Below, piece after piece: positions 15,101-23,053 of a stretch of 64,000 bases of DNA. This stretch comes from Cruorifilaria tuberocauda (Eukaryota > Nematoda > Chromadorea > Rhabditida > Onchocercidae). The DNA is taken from NCBI GenBank assembly GCA_013365365.1, contig JABVXU010000152.1, positions 50,495 to 114,494 on the forward strand, read 5' to 3'. Position numbers and translations under genes: made by a program. Under the pieces are notes generated by a model. It searched no databases, was not told the origin of the DNA, and saw only the letters and a program-made list of their open reading frames with translations. Positions within the stretch are counted from its first letter, which is position 1, and every line of letters begins with the position of its first letter.

Positions 15101-18100
15101 GAATCCTTATGGAAAAGCCACAACATCAGCAAAATTGGCCTGCTCGGGTTCTAAACATATTATCACCGAAAGCCAACTTCCACAAGGTGTTCTGGTTTCT
15201 GATGTCAAGAAACTCGGTGATCAACCGTATTGGTTTGTTTTTTATTCTTGCATATTTGATTTTATCACGTCTATTTCTAGTTTTCTAGCTGAAATCTGCA
15301 AAAAATCAAACGCAATTTTTGTAATAGTTGATAGTCTCTAATTCTTTTCAACGCATGAAAAGGATTAATTAAACAGGTTTTAGGATTATTAAACACCCTC
15401 CACATGCTTTAAGTATTAGGGAATTTTTAGTATTCTGAAAGATGCAATTTTATATAATTAAATGCTTAATGCATTTTGTACTTTGAAATTCTGTTATTCA
15501 TTTTGACATGATGCTTATCATTAACCATAATCAATAATTAAAACCTTTTTTTTACGATAAATTTTTAAGGTCTGAACAAATGAGCGAACAGCAACGTGGA
15601 AAATTGCCACCGAGATTTACGATTAAACCTATGAATATTCAGGCGGTAGAAAATGAACCGGCAAGATTTGAGTGTGCAGTAATAGGCTATCCGAAACCGA
15701 AAGTCATTTGGTATATAAACGGAAATCAAGCCATACATGTAAGCTTGTGCTTTTTTTACAATATTGTATTGATTTTTAATTACTTAGATTTTATATGTTG
15801 ACGATCAATACAATACATATCAATACAATACAATATTGTATTGATTTTTAATTATTTAGATTTTATATGTTGATTACTTAGATTAAATGTTGATTTTATA
15901 TGTTTATACGCTTCACGTTTTCATTAGTTGAAGAGATATTTAATCACTTCGTGTCATTGAATTGTCTTGAAATGGAATTTTTCATTAACTTTTAAAAATT
16001 TTATTTAAGTTTTTCTCACTTTATTTTCACAATAACAATTGTTGTTTTGTTAACATTCGAACTTACTCTTATTTTTCTTTTTCTACCGAAAAATTTTCAA
16101 ATACAGTATCATAAAGAAATGATGATAATTTAAAAGAACTCGAATTTTAGGGAAGCAGATATAAGCTACATTTCGATGGAATCCATTATTTGACAATTTC
16201 AAAGACTAAAATATCGGACGCCGGTGAAGTAAGCACTCAAGTTTTCCGGTTTTTTTTTCTCCGTCTTAATTTTTGTAGAAGAAATCTGCTTTTGTGAGTG
16301 CTGGAACATTTCTAGATTGTTGTAATTGCGAAGAATTCGGAGGGTGAGGTACTTGCTTCCGCAATGCTAGACGTTTATCAGACGAAAGACTTCCGACATG
16401 TTAAACTAAAGCCAACATCGTTCAAAACCATTGATGAATTACACGAGAGAGAAGTCAGATGGCAAAAGGTTATATTAAATTTGAAATTTTTTTCTAATTA
16501 ATTGCCTTTTTGGTAGGATTTTATCTTAAATATTTTAATGAAATATTGATTTACCTGTATTACAAATGAGGTAAAAAGTTTTCGAAATTTTCAGGAAGTT
16601 CTAGGCTCTCTTGGAGAAGCATTTGAGAAAGCACCAAAAGCTGATCAACAAAAATTGATGAGAATTGAACGATCCAAGACACCTACTAAACCACTTGAAA
16701 GTGAAGAACTAATCGAGAAGTTTACCAGACCGAAGAATGAACAATTCTACAATCAGCTTACTTATGTAAGTTTTCCATATCTCATTGGAATTTTTTAAAT
16801 TTTATTTTTGCTCAAATAGGTTTCTCTAGTGTTGTAAGAAATTAAATCTTGACAGATTGATTCTTTATATATATCAAAATATGAAATGCAAGTCAACAAG
16901 TAGATAATTATCAATCATTACCAAACTTAAATCACCAGAAAGCATTGAAACAGTTAGCACTAAAACATAGTAAAACTTAGAAAATTATGATTAAGTGTAA
17001 AATTTTTAGGATTTACATTGTATGCGTCTTTTTCTGATATACCTGTTGATACCTGAATTTGTGTTGTTGCTATGAATGCGATAACTAATTAGATGTCTAT
17101 GATCAATTTTGCAACTTGTTAACTATTTCAACCAATATTTGATGATAAATTGTAAAATTTAATACAGATCGAGACAGTTCGTCCAACATTTGAAAGTATG
17201 AAATTGGAAGATGTAGCTCTAAAGCCTGGACATATCGAGAAATATGAGCCAGAAAAAGAAATGATGGAACGAGTGGAACTAAGAGCTGCTCCTAAAATAG
17301 AAAAAGAAGCAGCACCTGCCGGTGCACGTGTACCGAAACCGCAATGGGCGGTCGATAGAAAACTTGGCAATGTTGAATCAAGGTCAGTCTAATTTTGATA
17401 TGATATAGTTAATTGAAATTAAATTTATTTGATTGAAATTTTGAATCCAACTTGGATTGACTTGTACCTCAGAATTTGATCAAAATTAAATTAATTTATT
17501 TGAATGATTCAAGATATAAAAATCGCTTTCTTACCTATTGAAGTTTGTAGAATACAGTTCATTATTAGAAACTGTCCTCAAAATAATATCAGTGCATCAA
17601 TAGCAATAAGGTGACTATTGATTAAAGTCACGGGATATTTTTTAGATTGATTCAGTATAAGTATTAGTTATACAAATATAAGTATCAATATAAGTATTTA
17701 AAAGAGTATAAGCGAAATTTCTCCACTTGCTGACAAGATCGATTAGGTGATAGTCATAACTGAATCAAATGAGAATATATATCATTAAAATATTTAAGAT
17801 TCCGAAGGTTACCTGAGCAACAGAAAGAGGAAGTAGTACCGGCACGCGACCAGGTGAAATTTAAATTGGCGAAACCAAAACCAGCAGCCGAATTGCCATC
17901 TGCGCAACATGTGGAAATTGAAAAAGAAAAAGCGAAATTGGCATCTGTAAAACAAAAACCGGAGATACCTAAGCAGGTTGAGATTTTATTCTGTAATTCA
18001 AATCTTTTAAATTAAATTTGTAGTCATATAGCAATTTCATTTTCGGCGTTTTCAGGTAGATATTCCGGCAAAAGATCAGGTACAAATAAAACAGAAATTC

Positions 18101-21100
18101 AAACCGAAAGTAGTGAAACCGTCAGAAACGTCAGTTATTGAGAGTGAACCTCTTAAAGAAACACCTACCGTTGTCAAAGAGTAAGATATCTTCTGCTAGA
18201 TGTTTAACGGTTTAGTATATCTGATTCATGTAAAAGATAGAATTCTGTTGATGGTTGCTCCAGGATCGGATGAATACAAAGTTTTTTGTGTCTTTTATAA
18301 ATTCAACGTTTTAAAGATATTTGTTGTTAGACTTCAGGTTATCATGAATTAAAATTAGCACAGAAATAATCCAAATCTCAATGTGTATATGTTTGCTTTT
18401 GTTGTGACTGTTCCTGTAAGCATCTGTTTTAATCTCTTTAAAAATTTGATCGCATTTAATTGTAGAAATAATACCTTCTCAACTAGCCACTTCTACTATT
18501 TCGTGTAAAATTGAAGTCATAGGTCGAGGGTTTCTATTGAATTGAACTTGAAGAATTTTAGTATGCTGCATTCATTTTAAATTCAATTTTTTTCAGGAAG
18601 ATTACGGAATCAAAAATACCATCAAAGGTGAGTTGGCATTTTTTTGCACTCCTTTTTGCATGGTTTGATTCTGTTTTAAAAAACTTCTGTGTGGTTTTCA
18701 ATCATGTTTATGTGTTTGCGTATTACTAAATTAAAAGTTTTTTCTGAAATCGATTACTAACATTTTCTTTATACTAGTTGCATAATTTGTATAGAAGTCA
18801 GAGATATCTGCTTTATGACAATAATTCAAATTCCGCATAGAAATGAACTTTTTTTGTAATTTATGATCACTATATAACTATCATAGGTATAAAGAAGCTG
18901 ATTGCTTAGAAATTCAAAATCTATAAAATTTAATTCATTTTATAGTTTTTGAAAGTTAGAAAAAACTTATTAAATTTATCCGGACATTTTGTTGAGTGAC
19001 TTCTAATTGACTCTAAAATCAGTAAAAGTGAGGAAAGTGAACCTCTTAAATCAAAAGTCGCTTAGCAAAATGTCAGAATCAATAAAACAAACTTTTCCTA
19101 ACTTTCAAATGGAAATTGAGTGATATGATCAAAGTGATTGATCTAATCTTATTTATTAGCAATATTTAACAAATTATTATAATTAATTTTCATTAACAAT
19201 TATGTAAAAATTACTTTAGCATACTGTACTGTATCAAATTTGTCGTGAACATTCTGAGCATGAAATTGAAGTAAACTTAACAAAAACGGAAGATGATTTG
19301 ATATCGGAAGAATGTATGGAACGTGCAGAATACAACTACGGCAATCGAATCCGTGAACGAGTCTTGGGTTTTCGTATTCTACGACACGTTGCTGTCAGCA
19401 TTTTTTTTTTGAAATTTTCTTTTAATTGAATGTTTCCTTAAGTAACTTTTAGTGTGAGTTAACTGCTATCATTTGATAAAATTTAATTTATTAATCTTAA
19501 CAGGATTTCCAAAATTTTTATCTTCATCATTTTACTGTGGATACAAATTGCTTGGATAATTTTCGAAGCATTCCTAGAAGATTTAAACCGACTAAGAATT
19601 CTCAACTGTTTTCTACTAAATCGTGCGATCTGATCTACTAACAGTATAATCAGACTTTAGATTAGATGAGATCTGATCTAGAATTTATAAGATCAACGGA
19701 ATGATGACAGAATGAAGTATGATCAATAATTTAACAATTTTCATTGAATGGTCCTTCAAACTTGAAAATTTAACAATTTTATTAAATAGATCTTAAAAAA
19801 AATCAATAATTTATATTTAATATTTTTGGGTTTCATTGTATTTGTGTTATTTTCACAAACTAAAATTTTCGCGGGTGCTTTTTATCAGTTTCAGGCTTTT
19901 TTAATCTTTAAAATCAATAATGAAAATATCGAATTATCGATAATCGTTATTGGATTCTTCAGCCTCAACCAACTAAAATGGGACAAACGCAGAAGACAGC
20001 ACCGCAAATCTCTAAACAGTTGACGCCAGTGCAAGCTGAAATTGGACGTCAGGCACGGTTCAATGTAGTATTTAGCGGTGATGAGCCTATTACAGTAATG
20101 TGGTTCCGGAATGGTAAAGAAATCAAACCTAGTTTCGAATTTCAGGTATTCCGAATTTTTCAGTAATTTATATAATTGAATTGAAACTTTTTGAAATTTT
20201 TAATAAAATATTATGGAATAATTCAAATTCATGAGTTATTTGCGAAACTCTGATTGGTATTGAGACTTATTGATAAAATTCACTGAGAATGATAATTAAC
20301 ATAAATGGATAACTTGGGGTGAATTATGAGTTATTCGAACTAGATTGAGTTCAAAAAAAGTGATTTTAATAGAGAAGATAGAAATTTTGCTGATCTGTCT
20401 GTATCACACTGTAATAATAGCATCTTTAAAAATATCCATTTATTTAATAATATTAATTTTTAGATCGATACACAACCAAAAAGCTCAACCTTGACAGTCG
20501 GGAAGCTAAAAATGGACCACAACGGTCAGTATATGTGTCGCGTAACGAATGTTGCGGGTACCCAAGAATCGATGGCTAATTTAGTCGTTGTTCCATCAAC
20601 TGGACATGGAGTGGTACCAGATTTCACACAACGAATGACCGATCTTCGCATTCAACAAAATGCATCATCACAGTTCAAATGTATCGTAACGGGCAGTCCT
20701 GAACCGATTGCTAGTTGGTTCAAAGTAATTTTTGTTTAATTTTTTTTTCGACGAATGAATACTGCCACTTGAAACCGTATGCAAATAATTTGGCATGTGA
20801 AGTTTCAGGAATTTGTCCGAGATTTCTTCTGAATTGTAAACTTAAAATAGTTTGAAACATTTCGGAATTATAGGATGGCAAGCCACTGCCAAATGATGCA
20901 CGATATCAAATTATCAGTGAAGGTAATGAACGTTTGTTAATAATTTCTGGTACATTACCACGGGATGCAGGTATTTATGAATGCGTTGTGAAGAATAGCG
21001 CTGGTGAAGCTAGGTAAGCTTTCGAGCATTTCATTCATTTGTAATATCATCTTCTAATTCCAGATATTAGATTTTTGGACCTCTTTTTATTTGCAAGATT

Positions 21101-23053
21101 CGATCACTTTTTCAAATATTCGTATATATCTGTGTGCTCCTGTTTACTTCTTAAGCTGAATTAGAACTTGGATTAAGCTGATAATAATTAACTAAAATAT
21201 GATAAGCATTTGAGGAGAAATAGTTCTTATATATTGTTGAACTTCAGAAAATTGAATAAGACGTTGTTGAGCTTTATTTTACACAACTGACTCACTTTAA
21301 GCTGTCATGAAGATTTATTCCAGATGTAAAGCTCGTCTTAATATCATATTGGCAAGAACCGGTGAAGGAGCTGAAGTAGGGCCGCGATTAGAGGCACCGC
21401 GATTCCAGTCCCAAATACAACCTGTTGTAGTTGCTGAAGGTGCACCAGCTGAATTCAAAGCAATCTATACCGGTTCTCCTGGTATCATTTCTGTTACATT
21501 TATCTGTTTTCAATTTTTTATAGAAGCTATTAGTTTTCAAAGTGATACGAGCAAATACGAATAGTGATTATTGTTAATCACTCACCACCGGATTTTAAGA
21601 ACCAATGATTCGATGGTATCGTAATAATGAGCCAATCAAGAAGACGAAATATTTCGAAATGAGCCAAGGTAAAGGTGAAGCGAAACTACGTATCACAATG
21701 TGTTATCCGGACGATGTCGCAGAGTATAAATGCGAAGCGACAAATCCAGCTGGTAAAGCAACAAGCGTAGCTAATTTACTCTTACAACGTAAGTACCTTT
21801 AACTTAAATTCATTTTAATACTAATTTACATTTAATAATATTTAGATTTGTTATGTAGCTAGTTATAATCAATTATGGTTGCTTACAGCAAAAAGTGGCA
21901 TTGTAACGCGAACGACAGCTGCAGCACCTTCTTCTGCAACTGGAGAGCTAGCAAATAGTTCTGTTACTGATAAGACTCAATCGAAGAGGAAAGTACCATC
22001 TTCTGGTGCACCGCAATTTATTTTGAAACTTTCAGATATATCCGCTCGACCAGGTGAAATTAAGATGTTTGTCACTGTTCTGATGTTAAAAATAAATCAG
22101 CTAGAGTGATTTTTCGTAGTTATTTTTATTTCATGACTATTAAAATTTTCATGGTGATCTTATTCAACGTACTTTTGATTTAACTGAGAGGTTTTATACT
22201 GTAGAAAAAAAATGAAAGATTTTTTTTTCCATTGTTTTAAATTTAATCCTTTTCCTTCCATCAGGACATACGGTAAAGTTTGTTGCCGAAATATCCGGTA
22301 ATCCACAACCAACTGTTGCATGGCAATTTAATGGAAAACCACTTTATGATGGACGCAATCATAAGGTTAGTTTTGCCTTTGCTCAAATTTAGCTAATACA
22401 TTATAATTTGATTTCTTTTTAAATGCTAGTCTTTTGCTAGTTGATTTGTTTAGCTATGCGTCTTGGCTTTTTGGAATTGGGTGAATTTATCAATTAGCTT
22501 AAATATTTTAATTAAGCAATTCAAAGATAATAGTTTATTTCTTTCTAAAATATGAATTACAGTCATCCCAGGCCTCAAATACAAATTAAATTGAATGCTC
22601 CTAAAAAAATTTTTTAACTGAATCCTGAGAAATATTTGTTTACTAAAATAAAATTCATAACATTATAAGCACAAAAATGAACACAAAAACTCTTTATGTT
22701 CTTTTTTACTATTCAAATTATTAATTCTCAGTATTCGTAAATAATTTAAACTGTAAAATTCTCATTATCATAAATATAAGGAAATAAAGTAACTATAAAA
22801 CAAATAAATAAGTTTTCCTCTGTACTTATTTAAATGAGGTATAAAAAATTTAGTAGTATATAAGAAACTGAGAAACTGAGTGACATATAAATATTAATTA
22901 TTATATGTTTTTCAGATATCACTAGTTGGTAATAAAGCAGTTCTGGAGTTGCAGCGAATTTCGAATGCAGAAGTTGGTGATTATAGTATAACGATTCGCA
23001 ATTCTTTAGGCGTTGCTCAGAGCCAAGCAAAACTTAAGATGCAAATCCGATAG
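29..23053 (+). CDS. ketn-1: Kettin, 3' part of gene (5' end outside window)
   Basis: Kettin is a giant modular actin-binding protein of invertebrate striated and obliquely striated muscle. It sits along thin filaments near Z-discs or dense bodies and contributes passive stiffness. I join 56 exons (one a likely cassette), giving 9,813 coding bases in one frame: about 3,270 residues and then TAG at 23051-23053. The chain contains 23 I-set Ig domains. The first 18 are mostly separated by linkers of about 35 residues with the kettin hallmark DTQHPESW-xx-IQ-x-IE. The Ig cores show the typical NDP-x-L-x-(V/I)EW-xxNG, DFG-xx-LDI and PEDSG-x-Y-x-C signatures. As I recall, C. elegans kettin has 31 Igs, so about eight should lie upstream. 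The first 28 bases are intron. Splice sites are GT-AG throughout. Identity is very secure; individual exon ends are predictions. Confidence 0.95.
576..1027 (+). CDS. ketn-1: Kettin Ig k1 (exons 576-686, 833-1027)
   Basis: First complete Ig domain in the window. It starts APKFIKHIGNGEM and contains VTEGDNVYLGAQ, the core tryptophan in YEWLLND, then SHDFGFIALNI and YPEDSGTYTLIVKN. The intron splits the domain just before the C-strand Trp in phase 0. Neither canonical Ig cysteine is present (Ala in strand B, Leu in strand F), so no disulfide is possible. Confidence 0.88.
1300..1912 (+). CDS. ketn-1: Kettin linker plus Ig k2 (exons 1300-1503, 1768-1912)
   Basis: The linker reads TESFHPNSVQRIRELEMP, a diverged form of the DTQHPES motif. 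The Ig follows with VHESQTLHLEAQ, VEWLHNGHPL, NDFGFVSLDI and EDAGTYTLLITN. Both Ig cysteines are absent. The donor AAA|GTAAGT is strong, and the second exon ends in phase 1 at GAAG|GTAAGG. Confidence 0.9.
2141..2754 (+). CDS. ketn-1: Kettin linker plus Ig k3 (exons 2141-2394, 2574-2754)
   Basis: The linker contains MDTEHPESLRRIQEIEAI. The Ig holds VHMDCMVQPINDPNLQ, IEWFLNGYPI, HDFGYVGLEF and PEDSGTYTCKASN. This is one of the few kettin Igs here with both canonical cysteines (strand B and strand F). The exons split it right before the core Trp in phase 0. Confidence 0.92.
2947..3671 (+). CDS. ketn-1: Kettin linker plus Ig k4 (three exons)
   Basis: Exons are 2947-3083, 3176-3290 and 3528-3671. 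The linker reads LDTQHAESWAKIQEIENY. The Ig runs VRLECRLQPINDPTLK, VYWTKNGLPLPEG, LDYVTLDLLAVYGEDSG, YSCRAVSEFGEA, so both cysteines are present. Unusually, the linker has its own exon and the Ig is cut after the C-strand rather than before its Trp. A perfect 13-bp inverted repeat lies just upstream of the last acceptor (see findings). Confidence 0.9.
3480..3516. repeat. Perfect 13-bp inverted repeat before splice acceptor
   Basis: The arm ATTACTGATTTAT at 3480-3492 is followed, after 11 bases, by its exact reverse complement at 3504-3516. The acceptor AG is at 3526-3527. In the pre-mRNA this would form a stem-loop immediately upstream of the splice acceptor. The pairing is seen directly; any role in splicing is inferred. 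Confidence 0.85.
3787..4431 (+). CDS. ketn-1: Kettin linker plus Ig k5 (exons 3787-3974, 4257-4431)
   Basis: The linker reads LLDTQHQESWNQIQDIEN. The Ig has EFNEGEPIHLEGQ, then IEPTNDNELIVEWYQNG in the second exon, HDFGYVSLDI and PEDSGEWTCVASNRLG. The strand-F cysteine is present but strand B has Gly, so no internal disulfide. The intron sits earlier in the domain than in most modules, right after strand B. Confidence 0.9.
4594..5238 (+). CDS. ketn-1: Kettin linker plus Ig k6 (exons 4594-4810, 5018-5238)
   Basis: The linker contains SDSQHPESLQRIREIEAP. The Ig reads RIEGQPAHFETRVTPINDP, then IQWFKDGAPLLNSNRF, SDFGFVGLDI, PEDSGVYTVVAENEEG. Both cysteines are missing. The intron falls inside the Arg codon (AG|G) of the strand B/C region, at a position not shared with neighbouring modules except k5. 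Confidence 0.9.
5358..6091 (+). CDS. ketn-1: Kettin linker plus Ig k7 (exons 5358-5571, 5863-6091)
   Basis: The linker reads GDTQHESSWQKIQILEQ. The Ig carries VIEGQPAHFEAQYEPINDP, then LAILW with the core Trp codon split TG|G by the intron, FHNGRPLAASSRI, NEFGLITLDI and PEDIGEFRCLIRN. The second exon runs on into the next linker (EVQHPDSWKRIQ). Strand F has Cys, strand B does not. Confidence 0.9.
6170..6632 (+). CDS. ketn-1: Kettin Ig k8 (exons 6170-6336, 6460-6632)
   Basis: The end of the linker (EIEAPKIIPSAPES) opens the first exon. The Ig has DVPEGSAILLEARIIPVNDP, ILW with the split TG|G codon as in k7 and k12, FHNDAPLQQSS, NDFGCVTLRI and YPHHSGVYSCKAVNEQG. The usual PEDSG is replaced by PHHSG. 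Only the strand-F cysteine is present. Confidence 0.9.
6729..7298 (+). CDS. ketn-1: Kettin linker plus Ig k9 (exons 6729-6983, 7155-7298)
   Basis: The linker reads VETQHPDSLKRIQELES. The Ig contains LQEGEIVHLVGYVEPVGDPH, LKIEWYLNGAPLKN, then SNRYRHENDFGNITLTI and PEDSGVYTCKAINKHGEA. The domain is cut after the C-C' turn, inside a Ser codon (T|CA), as in k4 and k18. Confidence 0.9.
7409..8046 (+). CDS. ketn-1: Kettin linker plus Ig k10 (exons 7409-7623, 7873-8046)
   Basis: The linker reads VRDTQHPVSWEKIQILETP. The Ig has DVPEGAIVHLEATFQPSRDP, VIWLRNGQPLGAS, SELGWAALDISGVNPDHNGIYTLKIIN. The usual DFG is ELG and the usual EDSG is DHNG, so this is one of the more diverged modules. No Ig cysteines. 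Confidence 0.88.
8222..9033 (+). CDS. ketn-1: Kettin linker plus Ig k11 (three exons)
   Basis: Exons are 8222-8315 (linker LLDTAHEESWRRIQEIEAP), 8548-8783 (CGEGEPSHFEAIIVPINDPN, VTWFRNGQPLAHG, RDFGFCTLDI, YPEDQ) and 8908-9033 (GVYQLRLTNENGEA plus the start of the next linker, GDTQHMESWKQIQ). The intron at 8784 separates PEDQ from GVY, cutting the E-F region. Neither canonical cysteine is present. Confidence 0.88.
9123..10028 (+). CDS. ketn-1: Kettin Ig k12 (exons 9123-9289, 9755-10028)
   Basis: It opens with the linker end (ELEAPKTPLPEIPPPPK). The Ig reads DLYEGQPTHFEATIEPIDDP, IQW with the TG|G split codon, FLNGSPISASSRV, NDFGWIIMDI, SRDSGEWMCVVSNEVGEA. The second exon also carries the next linker, IIFDSMQPQSLERIMEME, a clearly diverged DTQHPES. 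Confidence 0.9.
10202..10728 (+). CDS. ketn-1: Kettin Ig k13 (exons 10202-10420, 10624-10728)
   Basis: The Ig reads SLTEGDSTHLEAQFTPTDDP, KVEWYRDGKPLFHANRY, QDFGFAILDI, FAQ|DAGEYTVKVIN. The exon break is between strand E and the DAG turn, as in k11. The usual PE of PEDSG is AQ. The chain then continues into a diverged linker (SKEALLLQPQ). No Ig cysteines. Confidence 0.87.
11088..11571 (+). CDS. ketn-1: Kettin linker plus Ig k14 (exons 11088-11279, 11431-11571)
   Basis: The linker reads DEGKAKAIEQLEHNLHMKPE, without a DTQHPES motif. The Ig has ITCEEGDRVHFTARYEPLND, IKWYLNGKPLKTGSRV, NDFGFVILEI, YPEDSGEYTCRAINK. It is completed by VGEAVTSTQLKC in the next exon (11654). The intron between those exons is only 82 bases. 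Confidence 0.88.
11654..12237 (+). CDS. ketn-1: Kettin linker plus Ig k15 (exons 11654-11842, 11986-12237)
   Basis: The first exon finishes k14 and carries a linker, ITKSQLPNGMSGAYKKIIEI, again diverged. The Ig reads NLSEGQLAHLEAQVEPVGDP, KIEWFHNGQPVGHSARM, HDFGFVVLEL, PQDSGKWVCRASNKKGQA. Strand F has Cys, strand B does not. All of the domain after its A strand lies in one exon. Confidence 0.9.
12399..13043 (+). CDS. ketn-1: Kettin linker plus Ig k16 (exons 12399-12566, 12856-13043)
   Basis: The linker is diverged (SDWQSTAEGKNRIEKLEEYI). The Ig runs NEAEATAFTCVLQPIGDPS, RIEWLHNGHSIPYSNRI, NDFGVATLLI, TEDSGEYK, then CIAYNSKGKAES at the start of the next exon (13289). Both canonical cysteines are present. 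The last intron cuts the strand-F codon for Lys (AA|G). Confidence 0.87.
13289..13756 (+). CDS. ketn-1: Kettin Ig k17 with very short linker (exons 13289-13412, 13523-13756)
   Basis: After k16 ends (GHILVAS) only about 10 residues (IIQIDAPEII) precede the A strand of the next Ig, so the usual 35-residue linker is missing. The Ig reads QGDSIHMECRISPINDSK, VNWLKDDKPLAEASRF, YEFGFVTLDI, PEDSGIYDCVVMNDKGEA. Both cysteines are present. Intron 13757-14506 that follows is long (750 bases) and shows no other coding signal. Confidence 0.87.
14507..15232 (+). CDS. ketn-1: Kettin linker plus Ig k18 (exons 14507-14786, 15004-15232)
   Basis: The linker is long and unlike the others (ANMENLENHLRQHTRVALAL). 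The Ig follows: VEESDYCRFETQIAPINDP, KVEWFKDGKPVLIG, LDFGFACLDI, PDDTGEYTCVATNPYGKA. The usual strand-B Cys is displaced three residues upstream. The last exon also begins the next linker (ITESQLPQGVLVSDVKKLG) and ends within a Trp codon (TG|G). Confidence 0.88.
15570..16468 (+). CDS. ketn-1: Kettin Ig k19 plus tail (four-part domain)
   Basis: Exons are 15570-15738, 16151-16228 and 16316-16468. The Ig reads LPPRFTIKPMNIQAVENEPA, RFECAVIGYPKPKVIWYING, SRYKLHFDGIHYLTI, SDAGE, IVVIAKNSEGEVLASAML. Unlike k1-k18 it has the general I-set form (YPKPKVIW) rather than the kettin NDP form. The usual Tyr-x-Cys of strand F is replaced by Val-Val, so the strand-B cysteine has no partner. The final exon continues into ELHEREVRWQK, the start of the unique segment. 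Confidence 0.88.
15758..15873. repeat. 44-bp direct repeat, 72-bp offset, with palindrome
   Basis: The 44 bases at 15758-15801 recur at 15830-15873 with one mismatch (C to T). The junction contains a perfect 11-bp inverted repeat, TCAATACAATA and its complement, at about 15820-15844 with a 3-base loop. It lies in the intron between two k19 exons and looks like a recent local duplication. Confidence 0.85.
16595..18627 (+). CDS. ketn-1: Kettin unique P/K/E-rich segment (five exons)
   Basis: Exons are 16595-16765, 17168-17382, 17799-17976, 18056-18180 and a 31-base microexon 18597-18627. The product has no Ig signature. It starts EVLGSLGEAFEKAPKADQQK and is then rich in Lys, Glu, Pro and Ala (for example EKEAAPAGARVPKPQWAVD and FKLAKPKPAAELPSAQ). 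It separates the linker-containing Igs from the C-terminal tandem Igs and is probably extended or disordered. Insect kettin also has a non-Ig stretch in this place, as I recall. Exon joins are all in frame; the microexon (KITESKIPSK) is the least certain. Confidence 0.82.
18950..19106. repeat. Imperfect inverted repeat, about 59-bp arms
   Basis: Left arm about 18950-19008 and right arm about 19048-19106 pair with roughly three-quarters identity. Clear matching blocks are TGAAAGTTAG, GACATTTTG and GTGACTT on the left with their complements on the right. The loop is about 40 bases. It sits in the intron just upstream of the candidate cassette exon at 19220. It may be a decayed foldback element or a structured splicing element. 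Confidence 0.7.
19220..19393 (+). CDS. ketn-1: Probable kettin cassette exon
   Basis: Acceptor TTACTTTAG ends at 19219 and a weak donor GCT|GTCAGC lies at 19393/19394. Between them 174 bases (58 codons) stay open in the frame required by both neighbours, phase 0 in and out. The peptide starts HTVLYQICREHSEHEIEVNL and contains EYNYGNRIRERVLGFRIL, with coding-like composition (several CG dinucleotides in an AT-rich intron). Skipping it leaves frame intact, so alternative splicing is plausible. It has no domain I recognise. Confidence 0.55.
19963..20463 (+). CDS. ketn-1: Kettin C-terminal Ig k20, first exon (19963-20145)
   Basis: First of four linker-less Igs. It starts PQPTKMGQTQKTAPQI, then QAEIGRQARFNVVFSGDEPI, VMWFRNGKEIKPSFEFQ. 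The domain continues in the exon at 20464 with SSTLTVGKLKMDHNGQYMC. Positions 20146-20463 are intron. Strand B has Val in place of Cys. Confidence 0.88.
20464..21013 (+). CDS. ketn-1: Kettin C-terminal Ig k20 end and Ig k21 (exons 20464-20724, 20874-21013)
   Basis: The first exon completes k20 (DHNGQYMCRVTNVAG) and begins k21: PDFTQRMTDLRIQQNASSQ, FKCIVTGSPEPIASWFK. The second exon adds DGKPLPNDARYQIISEGNE, LIISGTLPRDAGIYECVVKN. k21 has both canonical cysteines and reads like a general I-set domain. Igs here are separated by few residues. In insect kettin the C-terminal Igs contribute to actin and alpha-actinin contacts. Confidence 0.9.
21324..21788 (+). CDS. ketn-1: Kettin C-terminal Ig k22 (exons 21324-21481, 21600-21788)
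   Basis: A spacer (ILARTGEGAEVGPRLEAP) is followed by RFQSQIQPVVVAEGAPAEFK, AIYTGSP, MIRWYRNNEPIKKTKYFEM, KGEAKLRITMCYPDDVAEYK and CEATNPAGKATS. The intron breaks the Pro-Glu turn before strand C in phase 1, at G|AA. Only the strand-F cysteine is present. Confidence 0.9.
21889..23053 (+). CDS. ketn-1: Kettin last Ig k23 and stop (three exons)
   Basis: Exons are 21889-22053, 22265-22365 and 22916-23053. A Ser/Thr-rich spacer (TAAAPSSATGELANSSVTDK) precedes the terminal Ig: APQFILKLSDISARPGHTV, KFVAEISGNPQPTVAWQFNG, LVGNKAVLELQRISNAEVGD, YSITIRNSLGVAQSQAKL, then KMQIR and TAG at 23051. No tail follows the Ig, as expected for a kettin C-terminus. Both Ig cysteines are absent. Confidence 0.93.
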
